From NCBI RefSeq assembly GCF_035762905.1, contig NZ_DASUCC010000135.1, forward strand, positions 36,430 through 100,429: 64,000 nt of DNA, in the 5' to 3' direction. Positions 1-8,438 of this stretch are shown one piece after another. Source of the stretch: DASYTH01 sp035762905. GTDB lineage: Bacteria > Actinomycetota > Actinomycetes > Mycobacteriales > Pseudonocardiaceae. The translations under genes were made by a program, and so were the position numbers. Under the pieces are notes generated by a model. The model ran no database searches. It was given only the letters and a program-made list of their open reading frames with translations, and was not told the DNA's origin. The stretch's first letter is position 1. Each line of letters opens with the position of its first letter.

Positions 1-261
1 TGGCTGATCCCGATGGGCTGGTGCGTGCTCCGCTCCGGGTGGATGCCGCGCGCGCTCGGCTGGGTGCTCATCGCCGGCGGCATCACCTACCCGCTCAGCG
101 CGTTCGTGCACTACCTCGTCCCTGGCGCGCAGGGCGTTGCCGACGCGCTCACCCTGCCCGCGACCGTGGGCGAGATCTGGATGGTCGGCTACCTGCTCGT
201 GCGCGGCGTGGGCGTCCGCGCCCGCGAGGAAACGCCGACGGCTACGCCGGCTGCGGTCTGA
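1..261 (+). CDS. DUF4386-like membrane protein, C-terminal part
   Basis: The frame is open from base 1, so this is the tail of a gene that begins before the window. About 86 residues are visible. Two hydrophobic segments can be seen (around ALGWVLIAGGITYPL and the VGEIWMVGYLLV stretch), and the pattern of LPATVGEIW followed by a last helix resembles the C-terminal end of DUF4386 membrane proteins, whose role is unknown. The polypeptide ends in a short charged, Thr/Pro/Ala-rich tail. No downstream partner gene lies close by. Family assignment is from memory of the end motif only. Confidence 0.6.
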   Translation, partial: WLIPMGWCVLRSGWMPRALGWVLIAGGITYPLSAFVHYLVPGAQGVADALTLPATVGEIWMVGYLLVRGVGVRAREETPTATPAAV

Positions 262-393
262 CGGGGACAGGATGCCGGGTTCGAAGTGGGCGGCTCACGA
301 CCGTCCCCTCAGGGCAGCCGGCGCCGACCGGCGAAACCGAGATCAGTGCGGTGCTACCACGCCAACTCGGTCTGGTGCTGGTTGTTGTGGTGA

Positions 394-630
394 AGTGGCG
401 TCGATCAGGGAGCTGAGATCGGTCCGGAGCAGACGCTCACGGTGGGCGGCCGGCCGGCCGTGCAGTATGTGATCACCGGCACGAGCGAGGGCATCAACGC
501 CGTGTCCTGGCAAACCATGGTGGAGGGCGAGCACAGCTACTTCCAGGTGGTCGGCTGGACCGTCCCGTCCCGGCGCGCGGAGGCGGAGGCGACCATCCTC
601 GAGGTGATCAACACCTGCCGTGTGCTCTGA
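394..630 (+). pseudogene. Gene remnant, C-terminal fragment of an unknown protein
   Basis: The frame is open from the stop at 391 to 630 and gives a protein-like segment (GRPAVQYVITG, then HSYFQVVGWTVPS, then a helical AEAEATILEVINT end). A GTG at 442 is the only clear start and it falls inside the protein-like part; no good ribosome site precedes it. The pattern resembles the last strand and helix of small secreted or lipoprotein folds of the PsbP/DUF1795 kind, but this is a guess. Most likely a decayed 3' end left in the gap between the DUF4386 gene and the regulator at 902. The remaining bases 262-393 and 631-901 show no gene. Confidence 0.35.
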
Positions 631-901
631 CCCGATGGGCCGAGTCCTTGGGGACCAGAAGGTGTGCCAGCCGCTGGTGCCCGGTTAGGTGCTGGCCAGT
701 CGTTGGGGGGGGGCCCGGCCGGCAGTGGTGGGCTGGGCGCGATTGCAACGCGGCCCGAAGGACAACCACCGTCCCAGTCGGACAGTACAACGAACATTGT
801 CCGGGCTTGCATGTGCCACAGCTTGGTAGCGGGGGGTTGGCGGGTAGTTCCACCGGAGATCGCTGGTTCACGAAGGCCGGTGCGGGGGTGCCGGGAACTC
901 G

Positions 902-3900
902 GTGACCGGTGTGGTTGGGGTATCTGGATCGGTGGTGTCTGCTCTTGTCATTGTGGACCCGATGATGGCGAGTGGGCTGGCCGACGAGTCACGCCCGTTC
1001 GGCTTGGTGTCCACTGCGGGGCCGTCCGCCGGCGCTCCGTTTCTGGCGGGATCGGCGGGGTTGCCGCGTCCGCTCGATGTCGAGGTGCCGCGTCTGCGGC
1101 TCGTTCAGCGCCTGGCGCAACGCTGGGACCGGCCGATCACTCTGGTCGTCGCCGGACCGGGATTCGGTAAGACGACGGTGCTCGCCCAGGCGGTGCGGGC
1201 GCATCTGGCCGCGCCTCGCGGGATCGATGTCTGGCTGAGTTGCGAGGCGGCGTATGAGGATCCGGTCCGTTTCGCGCAGGCGCTGCTCGATGCGATGTCC
1301 GCCGGACGCGGCCACGAGCAGTCTCCAACGCCCTGCCGGCGAGCCGATCCCGGGGCGCGCGAGGTCATCGACACCGTGATCCGCTGGGCCCCCCTTGAGG
1401 TGTGTCTGCTGCTGGACGACGTGCACGAGATTCCGGTGGGCTCGCCGGGAGCGGCGCTGCTTCGCGACATCGCGGCGGCGCTGCCAGCGACCGCGCATCT
1501 GGTGCTGTCCGGGCGGGTTGAGCCTCCGTTGCCGTTGGCGCGCCGGGAGGCGGCGGGCGAGGTGGTCCGGGTCAGCCCTGCCGACCTCGCCTTCACCGAC
1601 GTCGAGGTGGCGGCGTTGGCTCGTCGGCTCGGGCGGGACGCGTCGGCGGCAGCGGCGCTGCAGGGCTGGCCGGCCCTGGTACGACTCGCGTTCGCGGCCG
1701 GGTCTTCGGCGCCGTGGCGATACGCCCGGGAGGAGATCCTCGGCCGGTTGCCCGGTCCACAGTGCCGGGCCCTCGCCGCGCTGGCCGCGCTCGGTAGCGC
1801 CACCACCGGCGAGGTCGCGGCGGTCACCGGTGGGCCGGTCGCACTCGACGATCTGGTCCGGCGGATCCCGCTCGTCGACGTCCTGGCCGACGGCCGGTAC
1901 CGCGCGCACGATCTGTGGACGGACGCGGTGTCGCGGGCGATGACGGTTCAGGAGACGCATTTGCTGCGCCGACGTGCCGTGATCACACTGATGGCGCGGG
2001 GCGATCTGGCCCGCGCCGGTCGCCTTGCCTGCCAGTCGCGGAACTGGGACCTGCTCGCCGATCTCGCCGTCGAACTCGTCCACACCACGCTGTCGGCGCT
2101 GCCCCGCAGCATCGCCGAGCGGTGGCTCGCGGCCGTCCCCCCGTCGATGGCGGATGAGCCGGCGTTCGTGCTGCTCGCGGCAGCGGTGACGCACGCGGGC
2201 GACTTCACCGATCCGAGCATCGACCCCATGCTCGACCAAGCCTGGCAAGGCATGCTCGACCGCGACGACGAGGCGGGCGCCACCGCCGTCCTCGGCCAGG
2301 CGACGATCACCGCGCACTCGCGGGCCGATCTCGCTCGGCTCGCCGCGCTGGCCGGGTGGTCCGACCGGCTCGACGCCCCGTTCTCCCCCGTGCTCAGGCT
2401 GTTGCGGCACAACGTCGCCGCGATGCACGCCGAGGTCCTCGGCGACCCGGAGGGCGCGCTTGTCCATCTCGTCCAGGCGCCCGTGCTCGGGGTGCCCGCG
2501 GCCCTGGCGTTGTCCACCTGGCGATTTCACTACCACTGCCTGAACATGTGTGGGCGTTGCGGGGCGGCGGCGGAGTTGGCCGACCGGACTCTGGCGGACG
2601 CCAGCGACGCGCTGGTTGCGCTGTCCGGCGCCGTGGCGCGCTGGTTCGACGGTGATCCCTCCGATCTGGGTCGGCTCCGCGGTTCGGGACGCGCCGCGGC
2701 AGCGGCCTGGCGCCGGCAGCCGAACGTCGACCCGGTCCCGGCGACGGCGCGGGACGCATTCGTGGCAATGGCGCTGGCGGCGGTGATCGCGTCCTGCTGC
2801 GGCGAGGTTTCCGTGGCGCCGGAACTGCCCTGCGGCAACCCGACCGACAAGGCCAATCCCCGAGACGCCATCCTGGCCTGCGCCGCGCAGGCGGCGATCG
2901 CGGTGGCCCGCGGTGACGAATGCACCGCACGCGAGGCCTACGCCCGCCAGCTGACCGGCTGGCCCATCGAGAATCGGTTCACCGAACGGCATCTGCGGCG
3001 CTTCCTGGCCCTCGGGTACGTCGTCAACGAGCGGCTGCGCGTGCACTGGGACGGCGTTGATCTCGGCCCGTCACATCTCTCGGCCCGGGCAGCCGCACGC
3101 GCCCTGCTCCGGGCGAGGGCGGGTGACCTGACCGCCGCCGGCCGGCTGCCTCCCGCACACGCGCTGTGTTTCCTGCCGCTGCCGTGGTCGGTGGAGCTGG
3201 CGGCACGACTCGCCGCCGATGATCATCCGGCCGGGCTCGAGCTGGGCCGCTGGTTGGCCGACACGATCGGGCCGGCGGTTCACCGGCAGTTCCGGGCGAC
3301 GTCGCAGGCCGCCGAGGAAGCCCTGGCAACAGGCGCGACCCGGCTGCTCGCCGCCCTTCCCGCCCCGCCGACGCACCGGATCCGCATCGAGGTCATGGGC
3401 ACGATGCGGCTGACGCGAGACGGTGTCCCGGTCGACGCGCCGCAACTGAGACGGTTGCGGGTGCGACAGTTGCTGAGCGCGCTGGCACTGGATCCGGTTG
3501 TGGTGCGCGACAAGGCGATCGAACTGCTCTGGCCAGGACTGGCCCCGGCCAGTGCGGCCCGGAACCTGCGCGTCACGTTGACCTATCTTCGCCAGCTGCT
3601 GGAACCCGACCGGTCCGGCGGCGACGCGAGCTTTCACCTGCGCACCAACGGGGACACGATCCGGCTCATTCCCTCGGGGTCGCTGTCGGTGGACCTGTGG
3701 ACCTACAACCAGTTGGCAGAGCGCATCGACCAGGCCCGGGCCGACGGTGACAACGACCGGGCAGCGGACCTACTCGGCGAGGCGATCGCGTTGTGGCGCG
3801 GCGATCTCCTGCCCGACCTGCGTGACCTGTGCGACCCGGACGTAGCGATCGAGGTCGATCGGGTGCGGGCTCGGCATGTCCGCGACCTGCTGGCCCTCGG

Positions 3901-4201
3901 TGAGCTCCGCCTCGTCGCCGGGGACACCGCGGAGGCCGCCCGGCTGGCCACCCGTGCCCTGTCGGTGGAGCCCTACGACTCCCGCGGCCACCGGCTGGTT
4001 CTCGCCGCCGCGCTCAGAGGCCGCAAACCGGCGCACATCGCCGCGGCGCGCGACCGGGTCCTGGCAGCGCTTCGGCAGCTCGCCGCCGCACCCGATCCCG
4101 CCACCGCGATCCTGCTCCGCCAGACGCTGCCACCGCCCCCAGACCGAGCAGTCCGGTCTGGGGGCGGGGCGGGGCGAGCGGCCCGAGCCCGTTGCGATTA
4201 G
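902..4201 (+). CDS. Large ATP-binding regulator with C-terminal BTAD domain
   Basis: A STAND-type transcriptional regulator. Counting from the GTG at 902, the Walker A loop GPGFGKTT lies at residues 85-92 and the Walker B stretch LLLDDVHEIP near residue 170, as in MalT/LAL ATPases. A long helical middle follows. From about residue 820 there is a winged-helix-like segment (LRRLRVRQLLSAL) and then a bacterial transcriptional activator domain (ALWRGDLLPDL, EAARLATRALSVEPYDSRGH) as in SARP/AfsR proteins. ATG codons at 962 and 965 are better start candidates than the GTG at 902 because the first 20 residues look non-conserved. The last ~20 residues (Pro/Arg/Gly-rich) run through a terminator-like hairpin and overlap the convergent gene at 4198 by 4 bases. 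Target genes are unknown. Confidence 0.85.
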   Translation: MTGVVGVSGSVVSALVIVDPMMASGLADESRPFGLVSTAGPSAGAPFLAGSAGLPRPLDVEVPRLRLVQRLAQRWDRPITLVVAGPGFGKTTVLAQAVRAHLAAPRGIDVWLSCEAAYEDPVRFAQALLDAMSAGRGHEQSPTPCRRADPGAREVIDTVIRWAPLEVCLLLDDVHEIPVGSPGAALLRDIAAALPATAHLVLSGRVEPPLPLARREAAGEVVRVSPADLAFTDVEVAALARRLGRDASAAAALQGWPALVRLAFAAGSSAPWRYAREEILGRLPGPQCRALAALAALGSATTGEVAAVTGGPVALDDLVRRIPLVDVLADGRYRAHDLWTDAVSRAMTVQETHLLRRRAVITLMARGDLARAGRLACQSRNWDLLADLAVELVHTTLSALPRSIAERWLAAVPPSMADEPAFVLLAAAVTHAGDFTDPSIDPMLDQAWQGMLDRDDEAGATAVLGQATITAHSRADLARLAALAGWSDRLDAPFSPVLRLLRHNVAAMHAEVLGDPEGALVHLVQAPVLGVPAALALSTWRFHYHCLNMCGRCGAAAELADRTLADASDALVALSGAVARWFDGDPSDLGRLRGSGRAAAAAWRRQPNVDPVPATARDAFVAMALAAVIASCCGEVSVAPELPCGNPTDKANPRDAILACAAQAAIAVARGDECTAREAYARQLTGWPIENRFTERHLRRFLALGYVVNERLRVHWDGVDLGPSHLSARAAARALLRARAGDLTAAGRLPPAHALCFLPLPWSVELAARLAADDHPAGLELGRWLADTIGPAVHRQFRATSQAAEEALATGATRLLAALPAPPTHRIRIEVMGTMRLTRDGVPVDAPQLRRLRVRQLLSALALDPVVVRDKAIELLWPGLAPASAARNLRVTLTYLRQLLEPDRSGGDASFHLRTNGDTIRLIPSGSLSVDLWTYNQLAERIDQARADGDNDRAADLLGEAIALWRGDLLPDLRDLCDPDVAIEVDRVRARHVRDLLALGELRLVAGDTAEAARLATRALSVEPYDSRGHRLVLAAALRGRKPAHIAAARDRVLAALRQLAAAPDPATAILLRQTLPPPPDRAVRSGGGAGRAARARCD
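4133..4167. terminator. 14-bp perfect hairpin between convergent genes
   Basis: CCGCCCCCAGACCG (4133-4146) pairs perfectly with CGGTCTGGGGGCGG (4154-4167) around a 7-base loop. There is no T run, as is common for actinobacterial terminators. It sits inside the last codons of the plus-strand regulator and just past the stop of the minus-strand RTX gene, so it could end both transcripts. Confidence 0.7.
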
Positions 4202-4647
4202 CAGCTGTTCACGGTCTCCGTGGCCACACAGAGGTCCGCGCCTGCTCCGCCGTCGCCGCGGTCGCCCTCGACGTGCGGTCCACCATCGAAGAAGTCCATT
4301 CCGTTACCGCCACGCCAATCGTCGTCATCGTCCCCGCCGAAGCCACGGTCGTTGCCGGGACCGCCGGTGATGTCGTCCTGCCCATCAAGTCCACAGATGA
4401 CGTCGTCCTCCTGGAGGCCGTGGATCACGTCGTTGCCGTTGGTTCCGAGGATCACGTCGGGATCCACCGTGCCGAAGGTGACCATGTTGGGCGCGGGGAC
4501 GACGATCGTCGGCGCCAACCCGTCACAGGACAGCAGTGCGGCCGTGGGCGGGACCGGGGCGGCGGTGGCGACACCGCCGGCTGCCAGCAAGCTGGCGGCG
4601 AACAGCGCCGCGCCGGTGAACACGGCAAGGCGAGTGCGTAGATACAT
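4198..4647 (-). CDS. Secreted RTX-type calcium-binding repeat protein
   Basis: About 149 residues from the ATG at 4647 (a longer frame to 4749 exists, but the leader-like sequence begins at MYLRTRL). Residues 1-33 form a Sec signal peptide: basic start, hydrophobic core VFTGAALFAASLLAAGG and an ATAAP cleavage region. The rest is rich in Gly, Asp and Asn with nonapeptide-like RTX units (GTNGNDVIHG, GLDGQDDITG, GGPGNDRGFG), which bind calcium in a parallel beta-roll. Two or three Cys could form a disulfide (one in CDGL, one near the end). No protease, lipase or other catalytic domain is visible, so the role is open. It lies 43 bases downstream of the MFS gene on the same strand. Confidence 0.75.
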   Translation of the reverse strand: MYLRTRLAVFTGAALFAASLLAAGGVATAAPVPPTAALLSCDGLAPTIVVPAPNMVTFGTVDPDVILGTNGNDVIHGLQEDDVICGLDGQDDITGGPGNDRGFGGDDDDDWRGGNGMDFFDGGPHVEGDRGDGGAGADLCVATETVNSC

Positions 4648-4690
4648 GATGGACTCTCTCTGTCTATGCGGTGGTGCCTCGTGGCAACCG

Positions 4691-6007
4691 TTATCCAGAG
4701 TCCGCATCCGGCGCTGCCGGAACGTTAGCCGGGCGCCGCCAGTGCCCACCGAACAGGAACACGGCCGGGACGAACAGCAGCAGGCACACCAGCGAGATCG
4801 ACAGCCAGGTGCGCCAACTGGTGGCCGCCACGACCGGCGGTACCGTCAGCAGCACGAGTACCGCCATGGTTCTGCTGGCGAAGCCGAAGATTCCCCATGC
4901 GGTGCCCTGCAGCCGCGGGTCCACGTTCTCCGCATCCTCGGAGAAGTTGGCCATCCACGGCCCGAACGCCACCGCAAGGGCGGCGCCGAGCAGCGCACCG
5001 GTGAGCATCAGCTGACCGGCAGGCACCGACGGCCGTCCCATGAGGACCGCGAGGTAGCCGGCCACGAGCACGGCGGCGAGCGTGCCACCGAGCGCGAACG
5101 GCTTGCGCAACTGCAGCCGGTCGGAGACGCGACCGACCGCGATCAGCACGACGAGGTCGAACACCCAGAACGCGGCCATGATCGCCGACGCTCGGGCGGT
5201 GCTCACCCCGAAGCTGTCGACGAGCATCGCCGGCCCGTACAACGCCAGCGTGAGATAGGGCACCAGCCACAACGAGATCCCGATCGTGTGCGCCCACACC
5301 CGGGGCCGGGTAAGCAGATCACGCCCGCGCGCCCGGCCCGTCGCCTTCGCCGCCGGCACCACCCGCCGCTCGGTTTGCCGGATCCGTTCCCGCAGTTGTG
5401 GCGACAGGTCGACGATGTTGAGGGCGATCACAACGGACAGGACCAGCGAGATCCCGGCCATGATGACGAACTGCGATCGCCACGAGTCGTGGAAGATCGG
5501 CAACGTCCAGGCGGCCAGCCCGGCGGCGAGCAGCGATGCCCCCACCGGCCCCCAGGTCCAGAATCCGAACGCCTGAGCCCGCCCCTGCCGAGGAGAGAAA
5601 TCCCGGACCAGCGGGGCGGTGCTCGCCAACGCCATACCGTCGACGAACGCCAGCACCACCCGGGCGATCAGCAGATCGCGCGGGGAGTGCACCAACGTCA
5701 TGGCCAGACAGCACAACGCGGTGAGCAGCATCAGCGGGACCAGCAGCCGCACCCGGCCGAGGTGGTCGGTGAGCCGTCCACCGATCGCGGCGGCCACCGC
5801 ACCCGAGACCGCGGCAACGGCCGAAACCGCGCCGTAGGTTGTCAGGTCCATGTCGAGGTCGTCGAGCAGCAGCGGGACGACCGGCGCGATCTGAGCCTCG
5901 TACGACCCGACCAGAACGGCCAGCACCGCCATGGCCAGAATCCACAACCGGCGCATACCCTCGGGGTACTCGTCGAGTTCCCGGACGTAGGACCAGGATC
6001 GCCTCAT
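4691..6007 (-). CDS. Major facilitator superfamily transporter
   Basis: A 438-residue integral membrane protein with about 12 hydrophobic segments, the usual MFS length. The first helix is LWILAMAVLAVLVGSYEAQ; the loop GGRLTDHLGRVRLL between helices 2 and 3 is the MFS signature (G-x3-D-x2-GR-x-R type), and a related motif GRVSDRLQLRKP appears in the second half, giving the typical pseudo-twofold layout. A basic central loop of about 40 residues separates the halves. The ATG at 6007 has GGAGG just upstream. Substrate cannot be told from sequence; drug or metabolite efflux is common for this type. Followed by the RTX gene on the same strand. Confidence 0.9.
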   Translation of the reverse strand: MRRSWSYVRELDEYPEGMRRLWILAMAVLAVLVGSYEAQIAPVVPLLLDDLDMDLTTYGAVSAVAAVSGAVAAAIGGRLTDHLGRVRLLVPLMLLTALCCLAMTLVHSPRDLLIARVVLAFVDGMALASTAPLVRDFSPRQGRAQAFGFWTWGPVGASLLAAGLAAWTLPIFHDSWRSQFVIMAGISLVLSVVIALNIVDLSPQLRERIRQTERRVVPAAKATGRARGRDLLTRPRVWAHTIGISLWLVPYLTLALYGPAMLVDSFGVSTARASAIMAAFWVFDLVVLIAVGRVSDRLQLRKPFALGGTLAAVLVAGYLAVLMGRPSVPAGQLMLTGALLGAALAVAFGPWMANFSEDAENVDPRLQGTAWGIFGFASRTMAVLVLLTVPPVVAATSWRTWLSISLVCLLLFVPAVFLFGGHWRRPANVPAAPDADSG

Positions 6008-6084
6008 CGGAGGCCTCCGACCTGTGCGGCGGTGTCCCAGGCGGCGCCGTGCACACCGCCCGCTACACCAACCCTAGGCCGCAT

Positions 6085-6118
6085 TCGTGGGGCCGGTCCG
6101 TTCCGACCGGCCCCACGA
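6085..6118 (-). terminator. Terminator hairpin after the small unknown gene
   Basis: TCGTGGGGCCGGTC (6085-6098) and GACCGGCCCCACGA (6105-6118) form a perfect 14-bp stem with a 6-base loop. It lies 17 bases past the stop of the minus-strand gene at 6135-6446 and upstream of the MFS gene, so it separates the two transcription units. Confidence 0.8.
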
Positions 6119-6134
6119 GCGACGAACACGGGCG

Positions 6135-6446
6135 CTACGACACCGTGAAGAACACCTCGTAATGCGTACCGGCGGTCTTGAACTGCATCGAAGCCGGGTT
6201 GCCGGTTTCCTTGACGGGGAACGCGGCACCGATCTGCAAGGACTTGCCGTTGCTCACCTCGTCCAGGGTCACCGAGGTGGTGCCCTTGAACACGCGGGTC
6301 ACATTCACGGACCGAACCTGGTCCTGGTTGGTGTTCATGACTTCGTTCCACACGATGGCACTGTCGATCTTGAGTACCGGCTCGTCGTCGCCAATGACGT
6401 CGTGCTTCCGGTGGCACCTGATCGAATTCAGTTTCAGCGTAGCCAT
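6135..6446 (-). CDS. Small beta-rich protein of unknown function
   Basis: 103 residues, ATG at 6446 with AAGGAG 11 bases upstream, so translation is well supported. No signal peptide and no membrane segment. The sequence alternates short hydrophobic and polar residues in a beta-sandwich-like way: LKLNSIRCHR at the start, DDEPVLKIDSAIVW, VRSVNVTRVFKG, SVTLDEV and a YEVFFTVS end. The opening (LxLNSIxC, then D-DEP-L) is reminiscent of short repeats found in some uncharacterised actinobacterial and cyanobacterial proteins. GC and codon use look a little lower than neighbours. It is a single-gene unit with its own terminator. Function not recognised. Confidence 0.75.
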   Translation of the reverse strand: MATLKLNSIRCHRKHDVIGDDEPVLKIDSAIVWNEVMNTNQDQVRSVNVTRVFKGTTSVTLDEVSNGKSLQIGAAFPVKETGNPASMQFKTAGTHYEVFFTVS

Positions 6447-6504
6447 TGCCTGTTTCTCCTTGTCGTTGACAGGAGAACCGTGTCAGGGCGGCGTTAACCG
6501 AGCG

Positions 6505-7446
6505 CTAGCTACCCCGCCCGGCCCGCCGAAGCCCGGTCACGCAACCCTTTGGTGGGTGGTCGGCGATCTCGGCTGCGATCTCGATGGCGATCTCGATGGC
6601 TCGCGTGGCGAGTGGAGACTGGGTGCGTCCGGCGCGCCAGTGCAGGTAGATCTCCCGTGCTGGCAGGGGCGGTCGCAGTTCGTGGATGCGGAGCCGTTGG
6701 TCGGATTGGACGTTGGCGCCCCGGATCGCGAGCCAGGGCAGCACCGCCGATCCCATGCCGGCTCGCACCATGGACAGGAGGGTGTCGTTGATCGCGCTAC
6801 GAAACACGATGCGCGGACGGGCACCGCTGTGCGTGAGTGCCTGCTCCATCAAGGGTTGGTCGCAGGTCAGTGGCCAGGCCACCATCGGTGCGCGGTCGAG
6901 TTGCTCGAGCCGGACCGGGCCGTCGGGGAAGGCGCCGTCGCCGGCCACCAGGAGGTACGGGTCGTCGAGCAGCTTGACGTGCTCGACGTCGTCTTCGATC
7001 CGGCCGTCGTAGAACAGCAGGTCGAGATCACCGATCTGTGGCTGCTCCGGCTCCTCCTCGGAAAACCTGATGTCGCAGGCGGGGTGCTCGTCTCGCAGCC
7101 GGCGTACGACGGCCGGCAGGATCACGTTGGACACGCTCTGGAATGTGCCGATGTCGATCCGGCCGTCGCCCGCGTTGAACCGGTCGACCGCGTCGGCCAA
7201 TCGCCCTGCTTTCGCCAGCAGATCGCGACCGTGGTCCAGGACCACGGTGCCGAGCGGTGTGATCCGTACTGGTTTGGGCCCACCCGGCCGATCGAACACC
7301 GGGCCGCCGACGGCTCGCTCCAACGCGGCGATCTGCTGGCTCACTGTCGATTGGGCGTAACCGAGCCGGGCGGCCGCCCGGCCGAACGAGCCCTCGTCGG
7401 CGACGGCCGCCATCGCGGCGAGGTGGCGCAGTTCGACGTCGGTCAC
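6505..7446 (-). CDS. LysR-family transcriptional regulator
   Basis: 313 residues from a GTG at 7446. Residues 1-60 hold the LysR winged helix-turn-helix (LRHLAAMAAVADEGSFGRAAARLGYAQSTVSQQIAALE), followed by the linker helix and the two-lobed periplasmic-binding-protein-like effector domain (IDIGTFQSVSNVILPAVVRRL onward). Family members usually control a divergently transcribed operon; here that is the hydrolase, flavin oxidoreductase and methyltransferase set starting at 7578. A perfect palindrome at 7478-7492 in the 131-base divergent gap is a likely binding site. The ligand is unknown. Confidence 0.92.
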   Translation of the reverse strand: MTDVELRHLAAMAAVADEGSFGRAAARLGYAQSTVSQQIAALERAVGGPVFDRPGGPKPVRITPLGTVVLDHGRDLLAKAGRLADAVDRFNAGDGRIDIGTFQSVSNVILPAVVRRLRDEHPACDIRFSEEEPEQPQIGDLDLLFYDGRIEDDVEHVKLLDDPYLLVAGDGAFPDGPVRLEQLDRAPMVAWPLTCDQPLMEQALTHSGARPRIVFRSAINDTLLSMVRAGMGSAVLPWLAIRGANVQSDQRLRIHELRPPLPAREIYLHWRAGRTQSPLATRAIEIAIEIAAEIADHPPKGCVTGLRRAGRGS

Positions 7447-7477
7447 GAGTCCCAGCGTAAACCGTCATTGCGAACTT

Positions 7478-7492
7478 CGATCGAATCGATCG
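7478..7492. promoter_or_regulatory. Candidate LysR operator palindrome
   Basis: CGATCGA-a-TCGATCG is a perfect 7-bp inverted repeat with a single central base, 31 bases before the lysR start and 85 bases before the hydrolase start. LysR proteins bind dyads in such divergent gaps. A tract of AT-richer DNA (GGAAACTATCGCTTTTCACG) follows and may hold promoter elements. Confidence 0.55.
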
Positions 7493-7577
7493 GAAACTAT
7501 CGCTTTTCACGATGAAGTCTTCGGCTTAGCGTGAGAGGGCCAGCCAGTTCACCGAAGACGTCCGAAAGAGGGCCGAC

Positions 7578-8438
7578 ATGACCGCGCCGACCACGCACGG
7601 CGAGCAGCTCCTCGAGATCAACGGCGTCGAGCTGTGTGTCGAGACCTTCGGAGACCGAGCGGACCCGCCGATCCTGCTCGTCGCCGGGGGATCCGCGTCG
7701 ATGTTGTGGTGGGACGCCGAGCTGTGCGAACGGATCGCGGCGCGCGGCCGGTACGTCGTCCGCTACGACCATCGCGACACCGGACGGTCGACCAGCTATC
7801 CACCGGGCGAGCCGGGGTACTCCTACACCGACCTGGCTCTCGACATGCTCGGCATCCAGGATGCCCTCGGCATCGAGCGGGCACACCTGGTCTGTCAGTC
7901 GATGTTCGGTGGGATCGGCCTGATCGCGGGTGTGGACCATCCCGATCGGGTCGCGTCGCTGACGTTCGTCTCCAGCTCCACGGACGGGCCCGGCCTTCCG
8001 CCACCGACGGACCAGCTCGCCGAGGGTCCACCGGCCGATCCCGACCCAGCCGATTCGGCCTCGGTCGTGGAATACGTGATCGGCTCGGCAAGGGCGTACG
8101 CGGGCGGCTCGCCGTACTTCGACGAGGCCGCGACCCGGGCGCTGGTCGAGCGGGACGTCGCGCGGGCACGGGACTACGCGTCGACTCTGGTCAATCACTA
8201 CGCCATCGAGGCCGATCGGCCGACCCGAGGCGGCTTCGGCGGAATCGCGGCGCCGACGCTGGTGGTCCACGGTGAGGCCGACCCGTTCCTGCCGCTGCCG
8301 CACGGCGAGGCGTTGCGGGACGCGATCCCCGGCGCGGAGCTGTTGGTCCTGGCGGGAGCCGGACACGACCTGCCGAGGCCGGTGTGGGATGCCTTCGTGC
8401 CGGCCCTGATCCGGCACACGGGACGAGGTCGCGCATGA
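7578..8438 (+). CDS. Alpha/beta-fold hydrolase
   Basis: 286 residues; ATG at 7578 preceded by AAAGAGGG. The oxyanion-strand motif is LLVAGGSASMLWW, followed by the typical YVVRYDHRDTGRST stretch of haloperoxidase/esterase-like hydrolases. The nucleophile elbow is CQSMFGG, with Ser in the expected place; the acid is in GEADPFLP and the His in GAGHDLPRP. Substrate not predictable. The stop overlaps the ATG of the next gene (ATGA), so the two are translationally coupled. Likely under control of the divergent LysR. Confidence 0.9.
   Translation: MTAPTTHGEQLLEINGVELCVETFGDRADPPILLVAGGSASMLWWDAELCERIAARGRYVVRYDHRDTGRSTSYPPGEPGYSYTDLALDMLGIQDALGIERAHLVCQSMFGGIGLIAGVDHPDRVASLTFVSSSTDGPGLPPPTDQLAEGPPADPDPADSASVVEYVIGSARAYAGGSPYFDEAATRALVERDVARARDYASTLVNHYAIEADRPTRGGFGGIAAPTLVVHGEADPFLPLPHGEALRDAIPGAELLVLAGAGHDLPRPVWDAFVPALIRHTGRGRA

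Noticed and set aside
706..713. Run of G residues in the gap before the first regulator
   Set aside because: Short homopolymer with no linked structure or gene; may be a sequencing weak spot but supports nothing.
989..3046. 685-residue minus-strand open frame inside the BTAD regulator gene
   Set aside because: Composition (Arg, Gly, Gln, His rich) and lack of any family motif; the plus strand has clear ATPase motifs.
4220..6148. 642-residue plus-strand open frame across the RTX and MFS genes
   Set aside because: Mirror of the MFS helices, full of Arg/Pro/His; no domain seen.
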